Part shown: piece by piece, positions 8,344 to 16,464 of the stretch | How the letters are laid out: each line of letters opens with the position of its first letter | How positions within the stretch are numbered: position 1 is the stretch's first letter | NCBI GenBank assembly: GCA_017993335.1 | Contig: JAGOMX010000006.1 | Location: forward strand, 1 to 59,025 | Source of the DNA: Alphaproteobacteria bacterium | GTDB taxonomy: Bacteria > Pseudomonadota > Alphaproteobacteria > JAGOMX01 | Direction: 5' to 3' | DNA length: 59,025 bases | Made by a program: the position numbers and the translations under genes | The notes under the pieces: model-generated | Seen by the model: only the letters and a program-made list of their open reading frames with translations | Databases searched by the model: none | What the model was told of the DNA's origin: nothing

Positions 8344-8420
8344 AATGTTTTCCTTTGGATTTTTTTGAATGCACCTATGAGGCAAATGAATAGCAAATAA
8401 GAGTTGTGTATGCAATGAAA

Positions 8421-8848
8421 ATTGCTTTACACAACAGGACTGCCTCATATAAAATTTAATTAAAATCTACTCCACATGGTTATTGTTATTACTGAGGCAA
8501 TGAAACAGTTGGCATTTCGATCCTCAAGTGAGGTCTCGTCATCCTCGAACGGAGCAGAGCCCCCTTGGGGCTCTGTCGTAGTGAAGGATCCAGTCAAACA
8601 TGCATCGCGAAGCGATTCTTATTCTTTTAAAAAAAGAGATACAGAGCGACTACGTCGCACATTTTTTACTGGATCCTTCGCTGCGACAGAGCCTAAGAAG
8701 GCTCTGCTCCGCTCGAGGATGACGGGGCTCAAAATCTGGCGTCCCTGTCAACAGTTTCATTTCCTGAGTAATAATTAGGAGATAATCATGTGTAGCAGAT
8801 TTTGATTAAATTTTATATGAGGCAGCCCTGTTGTGTAAAGCAATGGTT
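8421..8848. mobile_element. MITE-like element with 90-bp terminal inverted repeats
   Basis: The left arm (8421-8511, starting ATTGCTTTACACAACAGG) and right arm (8749-8844, ending in its complement) match over about 90 bp with scattered differences. No transposase gene lies between them. The middle (8520-8735) holds a family 4 repeat pair (CGTCATCCTCGA...GGATCCAGT and its inverse). The outer right end stops 3 bp before the chpT stop codon. No convincing target-site duplication is visible. The layout suggests a non-autonomous element carrying a nested repeat. Confidence 0.75.
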
Positions 8849-9480
8849 TAAGTATTCTGTGTCTGAATAATCAGCTCTTCCCCTCGTTGCGAGATGTGCA
8901 TGCGTCTGGCTAATTGCGCGGCCAAGTTTTGGACGAGGTAGGCTTGTATGGTGCGGGGGGTGAGGTCGCTTTCTACATATTGATTCTGCATAACTTCTTT
9001 TACGTCCTCATGGAGGGTGATGAGCCTGCCTGTTAAAGAGAGTTGAAGTTGCGGTTCAGGGTAATGACCATGGGAAATAGAGATATTGCCGCCATAGGGT
9101 AGGGCTTCCATGCCGACTGAAACCAAATTGGCGAGGAGCTGAGCCCATACTTTTAATAAGGCACTTTCTGCCAGGTACGATGCAGGGAGTTCAATGTTAA
9201 AGGTATGTTTTTTTGGGTCAAGGGATTGATTTAATACTTTTTCGATTTCATTTAAGCTGGAAAGCGTGGAGGCTGCGCCGACGCCAAAGGCAAACCTTAA
9301 GAGCATGAGGCGGCGAGAGCTTTCTTGGGCGCTTAATCTTAAAAGATCAAAAATCTCGCCATTTTCGCTGCCTTGTTGGTCCTCCAGTAGTTCAAGCCCA
9401 CTTAAAATGGCGCCAATCGGTGTGATAAGGTCATGACATATACGTGAGCAAAGCAAGCGGCCTGTATATAAATCTTGCAT
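8848..9480 (-). CDS. chpT: Histidine phosphotransferase ChpT
   Basis: Starting at the ATG at 9480 (AAAAGGATTTCAC just upstream) the protein is 210 residues. The open frame runs to 9522 but has no better start. It begins with LLCSRICHDLITPIGAILSGLELL, where the His in CHD is the phosphorylated residue of ChpT, and ends in a degenerate HATPase-like domain. In alphaproteobacteria ChpT passes phosphate from the hybrid kinase CckA to the response regulators CtrA and CpdR, controlling the cell cycle. Presence implies a CtrA relay elsewhere in the genome. Divergent from the M23 peptidase gene. Confidence 0.9.
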   Translation of the reverse strand: MQDLYTGRLLCSRICHDLITPIGAILSGLELLEDQQGSENGEIFDLLRLSAQESSRRLMLLRFAFGVGAASTLSSLNEIEKVLNQSLDPKKHTFNIELPASYLAESALLKVWAQLLANLVSVGMEALPYGGNISISHGHYPEPQLQLSLTGRLITLHEDVKEVMQNQYVESDLTPRTIQAYLVQNLAAQLARRMHISQRGEELIIQTQNT

Positions 9481-9637
9481 GTGAAATCCTTTTGTTCGAA
9501 TGTATACCGCCATTTCTGGCAATTTTTATTATCTGTTGAGTATAATCTAATTTATGTAATATTAAAGCTATCTCTTGCAATGACCTATGCTTTTCATGTA
9601 AGGTATGTTTAGTAAGAAATCAGTTTAAAGAGAGCCC

Positions 9638-10966
9638 ATGAAGCGCAACGACATTTATCGCTGGTCAGCAAGTACCTTTTGTTTTCTTCTCGCAATGGGC
9701 ATAGCCTCCTACGAATTTATCGGTAAGCCCAAAAAAGCAGAAGACGTCGTGGAAGTTACGGCTGTGGCGGTTAGTGATGTTCCCGATCAAGTAGATGCAA
9801 TCCCTGAGGAAGAACTCGTCAAGACCATCAATGTGAAGGTCGGTAATGGCGATACGTTGGCAAGCATTTTGTCGCGTCAAAACATATCTTCTCAAGAAAC
9901 GCATATGTTGATGCAATCTATACGCAAGCATTATAGCCCGAAGGATTTAAAGCCTGGTTTGGATGTGGAGCTGACTTTATTTAAGACGGATGCCAGCCAA
10001 ACCCAATTGATGATCCAGGAAATGAAAATTCGCCCGAGCATTGATTATCAAATCATTGCGGTGAGAAATGATGAGGATGGGTTTGAGTGCGATAAGCATG
10101 AAGTTCGTTTAGTTGAAGAGCGTCGTTGGGCGGAGGCTGAAATCAATGGCAGCCTGTCGGAAGCCGCGAACTTAAATGGTGTGCCTCATCAGATCCTTCA
10201 TTCAATGATTACAGCGTTCAGTCATAATATTGACTTCCAGCGTAGTATCAAGGAGGGGGATCGTTTTGGCCTGATGTATACGGTCTTTACGGATCCAGAA
10301 ACCGGTCGACAACGCCCAGGTACCTTATTATATGCCACGTTAACGGCGGGTGGTCAGCCTAATCACATTTATCGTTATAAACCCAAAAATGGTGTTTTAG
10401 GTTTTTATAATGAAAAAGGCGAATGTGCCGGAAATCGTAAGGGATTGATGAAGACGCCCGTTGATGGTGCGCGTCTGAGTAGTGGTTTTGGTCATCGTCA
10501 TCATCCTGTTCTTGGATATACCAAGCATCATAAGGGTGTAGACTTTGCTTGTCCGATTGGTACGCCCATTATGGCGGCTGGTGATGGGGTAGTGGAAAGA
10601 TTCGGTTCTTATGGGGCCTATGGTAACTATATCCTGATTCGCCATAACAATGGTTATAAAACGGCTTATGCACATTTAAGCCGTTATGCAAAAGATTTGC
10701 GTAAGGGTATGCATGTGCAACAGGGAAAAATTATTGGTTATGTGGGCAAAACTGGTAGAGCAACTGGTCCTCACCTGCATTACGAAGTACTTGTCGCGAA
10801 TAAGCAAATCAATCCTTTAAAGGTAAAGCCTATGCCGGCGAACAAACTGACCGGTAAGCAAAAGGATGAGTTCTTGAGAACAAAAAGAGACTTCGATTTG
10901 CAATACGCAAAGCTGAAGGAATCGACAACTCTTGCGGACGCACCCACGAAAAACACATCTAGTTAG
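9638..10966 (+). CDS. M23 family metallopeptidase (LytM/NlpD type), membrane anchored
   Basis: A 442-residue protein with an N-terminal membrane anchor (about 9-27), a LysM/OapA-like stretch (about 60-130) and a C-terminal peptidase M23 domain (about 275-395). The zinc and catalytic residues are all present: the His and Asp of HHKGVD near 297-301, AHLS near 342 and HLHYE near 379. It should cut peptidoglycan cross-links, or activate amidases, at the cell envelope. RBS AGAGAG lies 6 bases before the ATG. A family 2/1 repeat cluster follows. Confidence 0.9.
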   Translation: MKRNDIYRWSASTFCFLLAMGIASYEFIGKPKKAEDVVEVTAVAVSDVPDQVDAIPEEELVKTINVKVGNGDTLASILSRQNISSQETHMLMQSIRKHYSPKDLKPGLDVELTLFKTDASQTQLMIQEMKIRPSIDYQIIAVRNDEDGFECDKHEVRLVEERRWAEAEINGSLSEAANLNGVPHQILHSMITAFSHNIDFQRSIKEGDRFGLMYTVFTDPETGRQRPGTLLYATLTAGGQPNHIYRYKPKNGVLGFYNEKGECAGNRKGLMKTPVDGARLSSGFGHRHHPVLGYTKHHKGVDFACPIGTPIMAAGDGVVERFGSYGAYGNYILIRHNNGYKTAYAHLSRYAKDLRKGMHVQQGKIIGYVGKTGRATGPHLHYEVLVANKQINPLKVKPMPANKLTGKQKDEFLRTKRDFDLQYAKLKESTTLADAPTKNTSS

Positions 10967-10994
10967 CGGTTTATTTAGGGGGCTTAATATAGCC

Positions 10995-11375
10995 CCTTAT
11001 CCTCGACCATTTTGTCATACCTGCCTTCGCAGGTGTGACATGTTCTGTGTATTTTTCATGCGTAGGCCTCGGGCAAGTGTCCAGGTCCTACGCATGAAAA
11101 ATTTAAGAGAGGAAGTGCCGCCCACACCTGTCACACCTGCGAAGGCAGGTGTCCAGCGCAACAAAGTGCTGCGCAGCAGTTCTACATTTATTTCAATACC
11201 ACAGAAGCAAGGAAATATTGAGCCTCTGCGAGGCACATGTTGTGCTGGACACCTGCCTTCGCAGGTGTGACAGACTATGGTTGGGGAGATTTAAGACAGC
11301 CTCTATTTGTATACTTAATTATAGAATTTAGTGTGACTGGTTCTGTGTATTTTTCATGCGCAGGCCCTGGGGTAG
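10995..11375. repeat. Chimeric cluster of family 2 and family 1 repeats
   Basis: 10995-11087 has a degenerate hairpin followed by back-to-back family 2 ends (TTTTTCATGCGTAGGCC and CCTACGCATGAAAAATTT). 11088-11335 starts like family 2 but continues as family 1 (hairpins with arms CACCTGC/GCAGGTG, ending ACTTAATTATAGAATTTAG). 11336-11375 is another family 2 end. The mixture shows element-on-element insertion or recombination. 11376-11452 is AT-rich leader for the next gene. Confidence 0.75.
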
Positions 11376-11452
11376 TGCCTATTTCTCATTGATTTATATT
11401 CCCAATTGCCTATGATTATAGATAGATAAATTAACCTGGCTATGAGGTTTAT

Positions 11453-12469
11453 ATGAAGAAACTCCTCCTTAATCTTACCGTTTTGATTGCTTTTACTCCT
11501 GTTGTCTGGGGGACGCAGTCGCCTGATGCGATAGAGCCGCCACGAGCAAAAATAAAAGTAGAGACTATTCTAAAGGATAGCGGCTTGTGGGATCGCTGTC
11601 TTGAAGGGGAGAGGCCTGAAGTAATACGTGTAGCGAAAAATTATAAACGTGAGTCTTTAATAGAAGTTATGGCTTGGCTCAAAGATGCAGGCATTATGGA
11701 GGCTCAAAAGTTTAATTATGTCCTTGAGGATAAGGTTGTAACCAAGCCCTACACAGCTACAGAAATATGCGGGGTTCTTTCCCTCTTGCGGCAATCTTCA
11801 GAAAATGAACGAAAAGTTATTTTGTCTTGGGTTCGTGACAATAATTTTATAAGCCTTTTTGATGTCTCTGCGTTTATAGATCTACTAAATTATATGAGAG
11901 ATAAAAATCAGAAGGATGCTGCCTATTACGCATCTGTAGCTCCCTCTCTTGAGTGGATAACAAGTTTAGGGATCTTAAAAACGCTAAACGCGAGAGACGT
12001 CGTCGTGGATATGGCTGCTCTCTTGCAGTTTAAGGCGCGCACTGCGCTTTTTGTGCCATGTGAGACATGGATGAGAGAGTTGGGTATGTGGGACAAGTGC
12101 TTAGAAAAGGGGACTTTTCTAGAGTTTATAAAAGCACTGCAAAATAACACCCATAATCTTAAAGAGCTGGGGGAATGGATGAGGGTATCTGGCTTTGTAA
12201 ATAAGTGCGATGGGCGGACGTTCCCTGAAGTTTTATCTAACCTACGGCCCGTTTGTCCGGAAGTTCTCAGCAAGACTGAAGGGTGGTTGAAAAAATTAGG
12301 CATGTGGGACGTGGGTTCTGATGTATTCCTGAGTGAAAAAATTTCAAAAATGAGCAAGCGAGGGGATCGATGGCTTACAGTTATGGATGAGCTCATGTTT
12401 CAGTATGATCAATGGTCTCGTACAGGTTCTGCTGTAGCGATTCATGCATTTATCCGACAATCTTTATGA
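11453..12469 (+). CDS. Exported protein with Trp-led helical repeats
   Basis: A 338-residue protein with a signal peptide (MKKLLLNLTVLIAFTPVVWG, cleavage near residue 20). The mature part is about seven degenerate repeats of 36-45 residues, each opening with W or an equivalent, as in WLKDAGIM, WVRDNNFI, WITSLGIL, WMRELGMWDKC, WMRVSGFVNKC and WLKKLGMWD. The repeats are predicted helical and may form a solenoid for protein binding. I do not recognise the family. It sits in an accessory stretch between repeats and the LicD/glycosyltransferase cassette, so a host-interaction role is only inferred. Confidence 0.65.
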   Translation: MKKLLLNLTVLIAFTPVVWGTQSPDAIEPPRAKIKVETILKDSGLWDRCLEGERPEVIRVAKNYKRESLIEVMAWLKDAGIMEAQKFNYVLEDKVVTKPYTATEICGVLSLLRQSSENERKVILSWVRDNNFISLFDVSAFIDLLNYMRDKNQKDAAYYASVAPSLEWITSLGILKTLNARDVVVDMAALLQFKARTALFVPCETWMRELGMWDKCLEKGTFLEFIKALQNNTHNLKELGEWMRVSGFVNKCDGRTFPEVLSNLRPVCPEVLSKTEGWLKKLGMWDVGSDVFLSEKISKMSKRGDRWLTVMDELMFQYDQWSRTGSAVAIHAFIRQSL

Positions 12470-12490
12470 GCTCACCATAGGTGTGCGATC

Positions 12491-14008
12491 CTAGGGTTTT
12501 GTTTTAATCGCCACCAGCCTTCCTAACATGGGGTCATCCAGGATTTTTCCTTTAAGCGGGTCTTGTTTATAGGCGACGGACAGGCCGTTTTTCTCTTCGG
12601 CATGGAGAATATCAAAGCCACAGCTCACCAATTCAGCACAGAACTTTTCAAAAGGGATATACCGACGATAATGGTCCGTTTTACCGATGAGTTCGCCTTT
12701 CTGCACAGACATCTGGTACATGGGGTCTTTGTCTGTACGGAACTCTAAAAAGACTTTTGTTTGTGGGGGGAGAATGGACAGATAGGACATGAATCCAACT
12801 TGTTCTTCTTGCGTAATGGCATGGATAAAAAAGCGGGCGTAGATGGCATCGTAATCGGTAAAGCTAGCCATAGCTTGCCAATCACAAACGTTTTGCACCA
12901 GGAAGATTTCATTTTTAATTCCAGAAGCTCTTGCGTGAGCCAGATTAGACCCCACAGCAGCAACAGATTGCTCTAAGCCGAAGGCTTCAAGGCCATTTGC
13001 CCTAAATGCAAAAGTATCTCGGCCATTTCCGCAAGCCAGATCCAGTACTTTTGCTCCCGGTTGTAGGTAATTCTGGCTTAAGATAAACTGAGCAAATGTA
13101 GAAGGTTCCCGCGGTAGATTTTCTGTGGGATAGAAATGATCCCAGTAGGATTTATTGTGTTCTGTGAAGGTTTCTGTCGTCGGTTGTGAGGCGTGGTGGA
13201 GGAGGTGGCGTTTTTCAACTAAATCTTGTAGATCGCCATCGAATGTAGCTGGATTGAACTCATCACCCTGTAGTTTCCATTTTTTATTGCCACTGACTTT
13301 TGCATGATGACTAAAATAATAGTAGGCATGGGTTTTCCAGTCTTGACCATATTGGCGCGTAAGATATTCTTCGGGGCGTGCTGGAATATTTAAGGAAAAT
13401 TTTCCAAAGGCAATCTTTTGTAAAGTCTCCAGCTGTGAGGGTTCAAACCAACATTTTGGCCATAGCTTCTTTACCGAGTCAGGAAAAATTTCATAACGAT
13501 TGTTCTCTGGATTGAGTTTGACCATAAAGATATCCACAAAAGGATATATGGTTTTTTGCGTCTTACTATTGAAGATTCCTATTCTGGATTGAATTTGTAA
13601 TCCGACCTGATCATGAATGACGATCGCATAATTCAGTTTTTGCAGTTCGGCTCTGAATGGTCGATCGCGAAGGGTTCCCATGTCTTTTTCATGAATGCAT
13701 AGATCAATGTCATCATCCCATGGAATCATGCCGCCGGTTTGTTGACCATCGGGACCTTTTTGGCGCATGGCGCCTAGTAACGTTCCAAACAATGCCCAGG
13801 ATTGAACGTGATGATTGTCCATGAGCTCAGTGACATTTTTTGCCATTTGCTGTGTTTCCCGGATGATGTTGGGATCCACGCAGATGCTTTGTATGGTTTG
13901 AGCCCTTATTTCTGGTGTCATCGTGTCCAGGTTAGAAAATGAGCAAGGGGCATTCGTGTGGAGTGAGCATAACAGGCTCAGCGTGAAGATTGATTTGTAA
14001 AGTTGCAT
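12491..14008 (-). CDS. Exported LicD-like nucleotidyltransferase fused to SAM methyltransferase
   Basis: A 505-residue protein. Residues 1-22 are a signal peptide. Residues 65-230 are a LicD/fukutin-type domain: GTLLGAMR at 75-82 and IPWDDDIDL at 95-103 are the hallmark substrate-binding and metal-binding motifs. Residues 285-500 are a class I methyltransferase with motif I VLDLACGNGRD at 321-331. LicD proteins transfer phosphocholine or similar alcohol phosphates from a nucleotide carrier. The signal peptide is odd for enzymes needing CDP-choline and SAM, which are cytosolic, so action in a host cell is inferred. Lies 32 bp downstream of the glycosyltransferase gene, likely one operon; RBS AAGGAG. 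Confidence 0.75.
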   Translation of the reverse strand: MQLYKSIFTLSLLCSLHTNAPCSFSNLDTMTPEIRAQTIQSICVDPNIIRETQQMAKNVTELMDNHHVQSWALFGTLLGAMRQKGPDGQQTGGMIPWDDDIDLCIHEKDMGTLRDRPFRAELQKLNYAIVIHDQVGLQIQSRIGIFNSKTQKTIYPFVDIFMVKLNPENNRYEIFPDSVKKLWPKCWFEPSQLETLQKIAFGKFSLNIPARPEEYLTRQYGQDWKTHAYYYFSHHAKVSGNKKWKLQGDEFNPATFDGDLQDLVEKRHLLHHASQPTTETFTEHNKSYWDHFYPTENLPREPSTFAQFILSQNYLQPGAKVLDLACGNGRDTFAFRANGLEAFGLEQSVAAVGSNLAHARASGIKNEIFLVQNVCDWQAMASFTDYDAIYARFFIHAITQEEQVGFMSYLSILPPQTKVFLEFRTDKDPMYQMSVQKGELIGKTDHYRRYIPFEKFCAELVSCGFDILHAEEKNGLSVAYKQDPLKGKILDDPMLGRLVAIKTKP

Positions 14009-14040
14009 GCGGATAGACTCCTTTTTTTATTATTGATTAT

Positions 14041-15747
14041 TTAGCCTTTGCTGCCGTATTTATCGTCTTTTTCGGTCTTTTTTACCCAAGCCCCTTCCCA
14101 GAGATGTCGGCCTAGGCTGGTTTCTGGCAGAGCATCTGTTTCTTTAACGATTTCTTTTTGTGGGTAGAGGCCTCTTATCTTTGCTGGGTATAAGACTTCT
14201 GGGGGGAAGGCTACATCTAGGTTTCCTTCCAGGCCGGACCCCTGATAAAAGGCCAGCATGGTGACTAAAGGACCGGTCATGGCGATGGTCTGGTAGCCGT
14301 CACCCTGAGGAATGTCTAGAACATAATCAGGTGCAACTCGTGCATCAAAGTTTCTCTCGATAAGTTTTAAGGCTGTTTTTGTAATGGGGTGCTTTGGTCT
14401 GCATGCCATAAAGGCATTGCACAGGAATGTCGACATGGGCTCGATACCAAAGAGACTGTCATACATATGCATCAGCACGATAGGGTTCTGTTCAATAATA
14501 TAATCCGTATCTTTATACAGCCCACCCATTTGATTGAGTATTTCCAAGCGCAGGATATCGCTGGCCATGCCAAAGCGAGATTGACTCATAACCATTTCAA
14601 AAGTTTTCTTTGAATTAAACTTAGGCAGGTCCTTAATGAATTTGCAGTGTCTATCGGTGTAGATTTCTTTAATTTGCACACCTGTATTCCGAAGTTTTTC
14701 CGTTGTGAGGGGGAGTATTTTTTTATTTTGCACCCACAATATATGCTGCCATCCATCGGATTCAGGCATGACGGCAATGCTTTGTTGTAGCCATTTCAGA
14801 TAGTTGTCTGGAAACTCAATGGGTTTATTGGGATTGGTAAGCCAGATGGTGTGGGTAATTAAAGGTATTTTTGTTTTGGGAGATAATTCTTTCAAGGTTA
14901 TCGTTTGAGGAATGGGGGCAGTTTCAAATAATTGCCGGCGTTTTTCATAAAGTCTGGCTATATCCGAAATACCTTCCTGAGGGCAGATTATATAAGCAAG
15001 GGTGCGTAAATGGCTGTCGAATTCCTGGCGAAATTCAGCAGAAGACATATCCTCCCGCGGGGGATACTGGGGGCACAATTTAATTATTTTACCCGGATTT
15101 TGTTGAGCCCATTCCGGCATTTCTCTTATAGGAGAAAAGCATGTGGGTATAAAAGAAAAAGGGGGTAGGGCTCTGGGGAAAATCGCTTCAGCTGCATTTT
15201 CAATACTCAGCAACATAGCTTTTGGCGAAGCATCTGTAACATTTAAGAAAACTTCATTCCAAAAAAGCTTCTTGCTTAACTTTATGCGATTGCCTGTGGG
15301 TGAATAATGATGGATCGTTATGGATGAATTGGGCTTCATGGAAAATTTTCTGGGTTGGTTATCCCCATCAAAAAGCCGTTCTGAATCGCTTTTTGTCGGA
15401 TCTAGACTTTGGAAAAAATCCTCGAGTTTATTAAATATGCCACCCATGCAGAGAACAAGGGAAGGGGTGTGTTGGCTTTGCTCTTCATGGAGAAGTTTTA
15501 CTGTGGCTTCTTTACTAGATTTATTCTGTATAATAACGGTGCCATGGAATTGCATTTTTTGCATCATCTGACGCAAATCTTCTTCATTATCTCGCTTTGC
15601 TAGCTGATGACTTTCAAATATGGAGGCCTTGGCAACCCTAGGGGTGTCTGTGCCTATATCGGAAGCAACTAATGAGGGGGAAAATAAGAGAACGAAGCAT
15701 AAAGAAATGGGGTTTTTAAGGATGCGTAGAGGCTCGTTGAACATCAT
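14041..15747 (-). CDS. Exported TcdA/B-OCH1-like glycosyltransferase
   Basis: A 568-residue protein with an N-terminal signal peptide (cleavage near LVAS, about 29), a 260-residue N-terminal region I do not recognise, and from about 290 to 520 a 'sugar-binding region containing DXD' glycosyltransferase fold: PLITHTIWL at 295-303, SRFGMASDILRLEIL at 390-404 and GGLYKDTD with the DXD at 413-415. Such domains occur in OCH1 mannosyltransferases and in clostridial toxins that glycosylate host GTPases. UDP- or GDP-sugars are absent from the periplasm, so the exported enzyme most likely works in host cytosol or Golgi. First gene of the cassette; RBS TTAGGAGAATCC. Confidence 0.75.
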   Translation of the reverse strand: MMFNEPLRILKNPISLCFVLLFSPSLVASDIGTDTPRVAKASIFESHQLAKRDNEEDLRQMMQKMQFHGTVIIQNKSSKEATVKLLHEEQSQHTPSLVLCMGGIFNKLEDFFQSLDPTKSDSERLFDGDNQPRKFSMKPNSSITIHHYSPTGNRIKLSKKLFWNEVFLNVTDASPKAMLLSIENAAEAIFPRALPPFSFIPTCFSPIREMPEWAQQNPGKIIKLCPQYPPREDMSSAEFRQEFDSHLRTLAYIICPQEGISDIARLYEKRRQLFETAPIPQTITLKELSPKTKIPLITHTIWLTNPNKPIEFPDNYLKWLQQSIAVMPESDGWQHILWVQNKKILPLTTEKLRNTGVQIKEIYTDRHCKFIKDLPKFNSKKTFEMVMSQSRFGMASDILRLEILNQMGGLYKDTDYIIEQNPIVLMHMYDSLFGIEPMSTFLCNAFMACRPKHPITKTALKLIERNFDARVAPDYVLDIPQGDGYQTIAMTGPLVTMLAFYQGSGLEGNLDVAFPPEVLYPAKIRGLYPQKEIVKETDALPETSLGRHLWEGAWVKKTEKDDKYGSKG

Positions 15748-15919
15748 GGATTCTCCTAAAAGAATGAGGTGATATTCAATTTCTACAGAGTATTTATTAA
15801 TTAAATGCTTACGATATGTTAAGGATTTATTGCGTATTTATTAACAATAGATGGGTTTTTTGTAATATATATTTAAGTCTGGAATAACTATGGGGAATTT
15901 ATTTTGAAATGGCCTCAGA

Positions 15920-16393
15920 CTATAGCTGGGACAAGATGTGAGTTGCTTTAGGCTTTACGAAGACCCAAATATCTAGCAGGTTTTTGACGTACGTAGGCGC
16001 CTGGTTGAGATTGTTGATCATGAGGTCTGGATTTTCTGGGTACTCCTGGGTAAGGTGGTTTCTAAAATCGCGCATTTCCCGCCATAGTTTAGCATTCGGT
16101 AAGATTTCATTCTTCTCAAGCAGATTTAGCATATCAATAAATGTTAGTTTTTCTTGTGATGGTATAAAGGCCTCGGCAAGTAATGGAAATAGTTTAGCAC
16201 CAAGAGAATCTTGCAGACGTGAAAAGCGATACACCATTTGATCCAGATAATGCATCTCTGTTCCTAGCAATAGGTGTAAGCGATCATGATCTAAAGGAAA
16301 ATTAGGCAAAAGGTGTTTATGGGCCCGATCTAGCTGTCTAACATGGAAATCGCATTCATCCATAATCGCTTGTAATTTCATTGTTTTGGTCAT
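15920..16393 (-). CDS. HepT-like/nucleotidyltransferase substrate-binding-like protein
   Basis: A 157-residue helical protein. The core MVYRFSRLQDSLGAKLFP and the later RDFRNHLTQEYP resemble the HepT/HI0074-like helical bundle, whose RNxxxHxY-type motif carries RNase activity in HepT-MntA toxin-antitoxin pairs. The motif here is shifted (R-N-H-L-T-Q-E-Y), so activity is uncertain. No MntA-type minimal nucleotidyltransferase lies beside it, which makes this a solitary copy. A TTTTGAAATGGCC repeat end is located just past the stop. The 170 bp upstream of the neighbouring glycosyltransferase gene is AT-rich promoter-like sequence. Confidence 0.6.
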   Translation of the reverse strand: MTKTMKLQAIMDECDFHVRQLDRAHKHLLPNFPLDHDRLHLLLGTEMHYLDQMVYRFSRLQDSLGAKLFPLLAEAFIPSQEKLTFIDMLNLLEKNEILPNAKLWREMRDFRNHLTQEYPENPDLMINNLNQAPTYVKNLLDIWVFVKPKATHILSQL

Positions 16394-16464
16394 GCCAATC
16401 GAATCTTTTTTTTTGTATTTTATGTAGGTAATGTATAGTCGTCAAATATAATCTATTTTTTTCT

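Noticed and set aside
8476-8778. 100-residue open frame inside the inverted-repeat element
   Set aside because: It translates the nested family 4 repeat and the inverted-repeat arms; no start signal or domain, so not a transposase.
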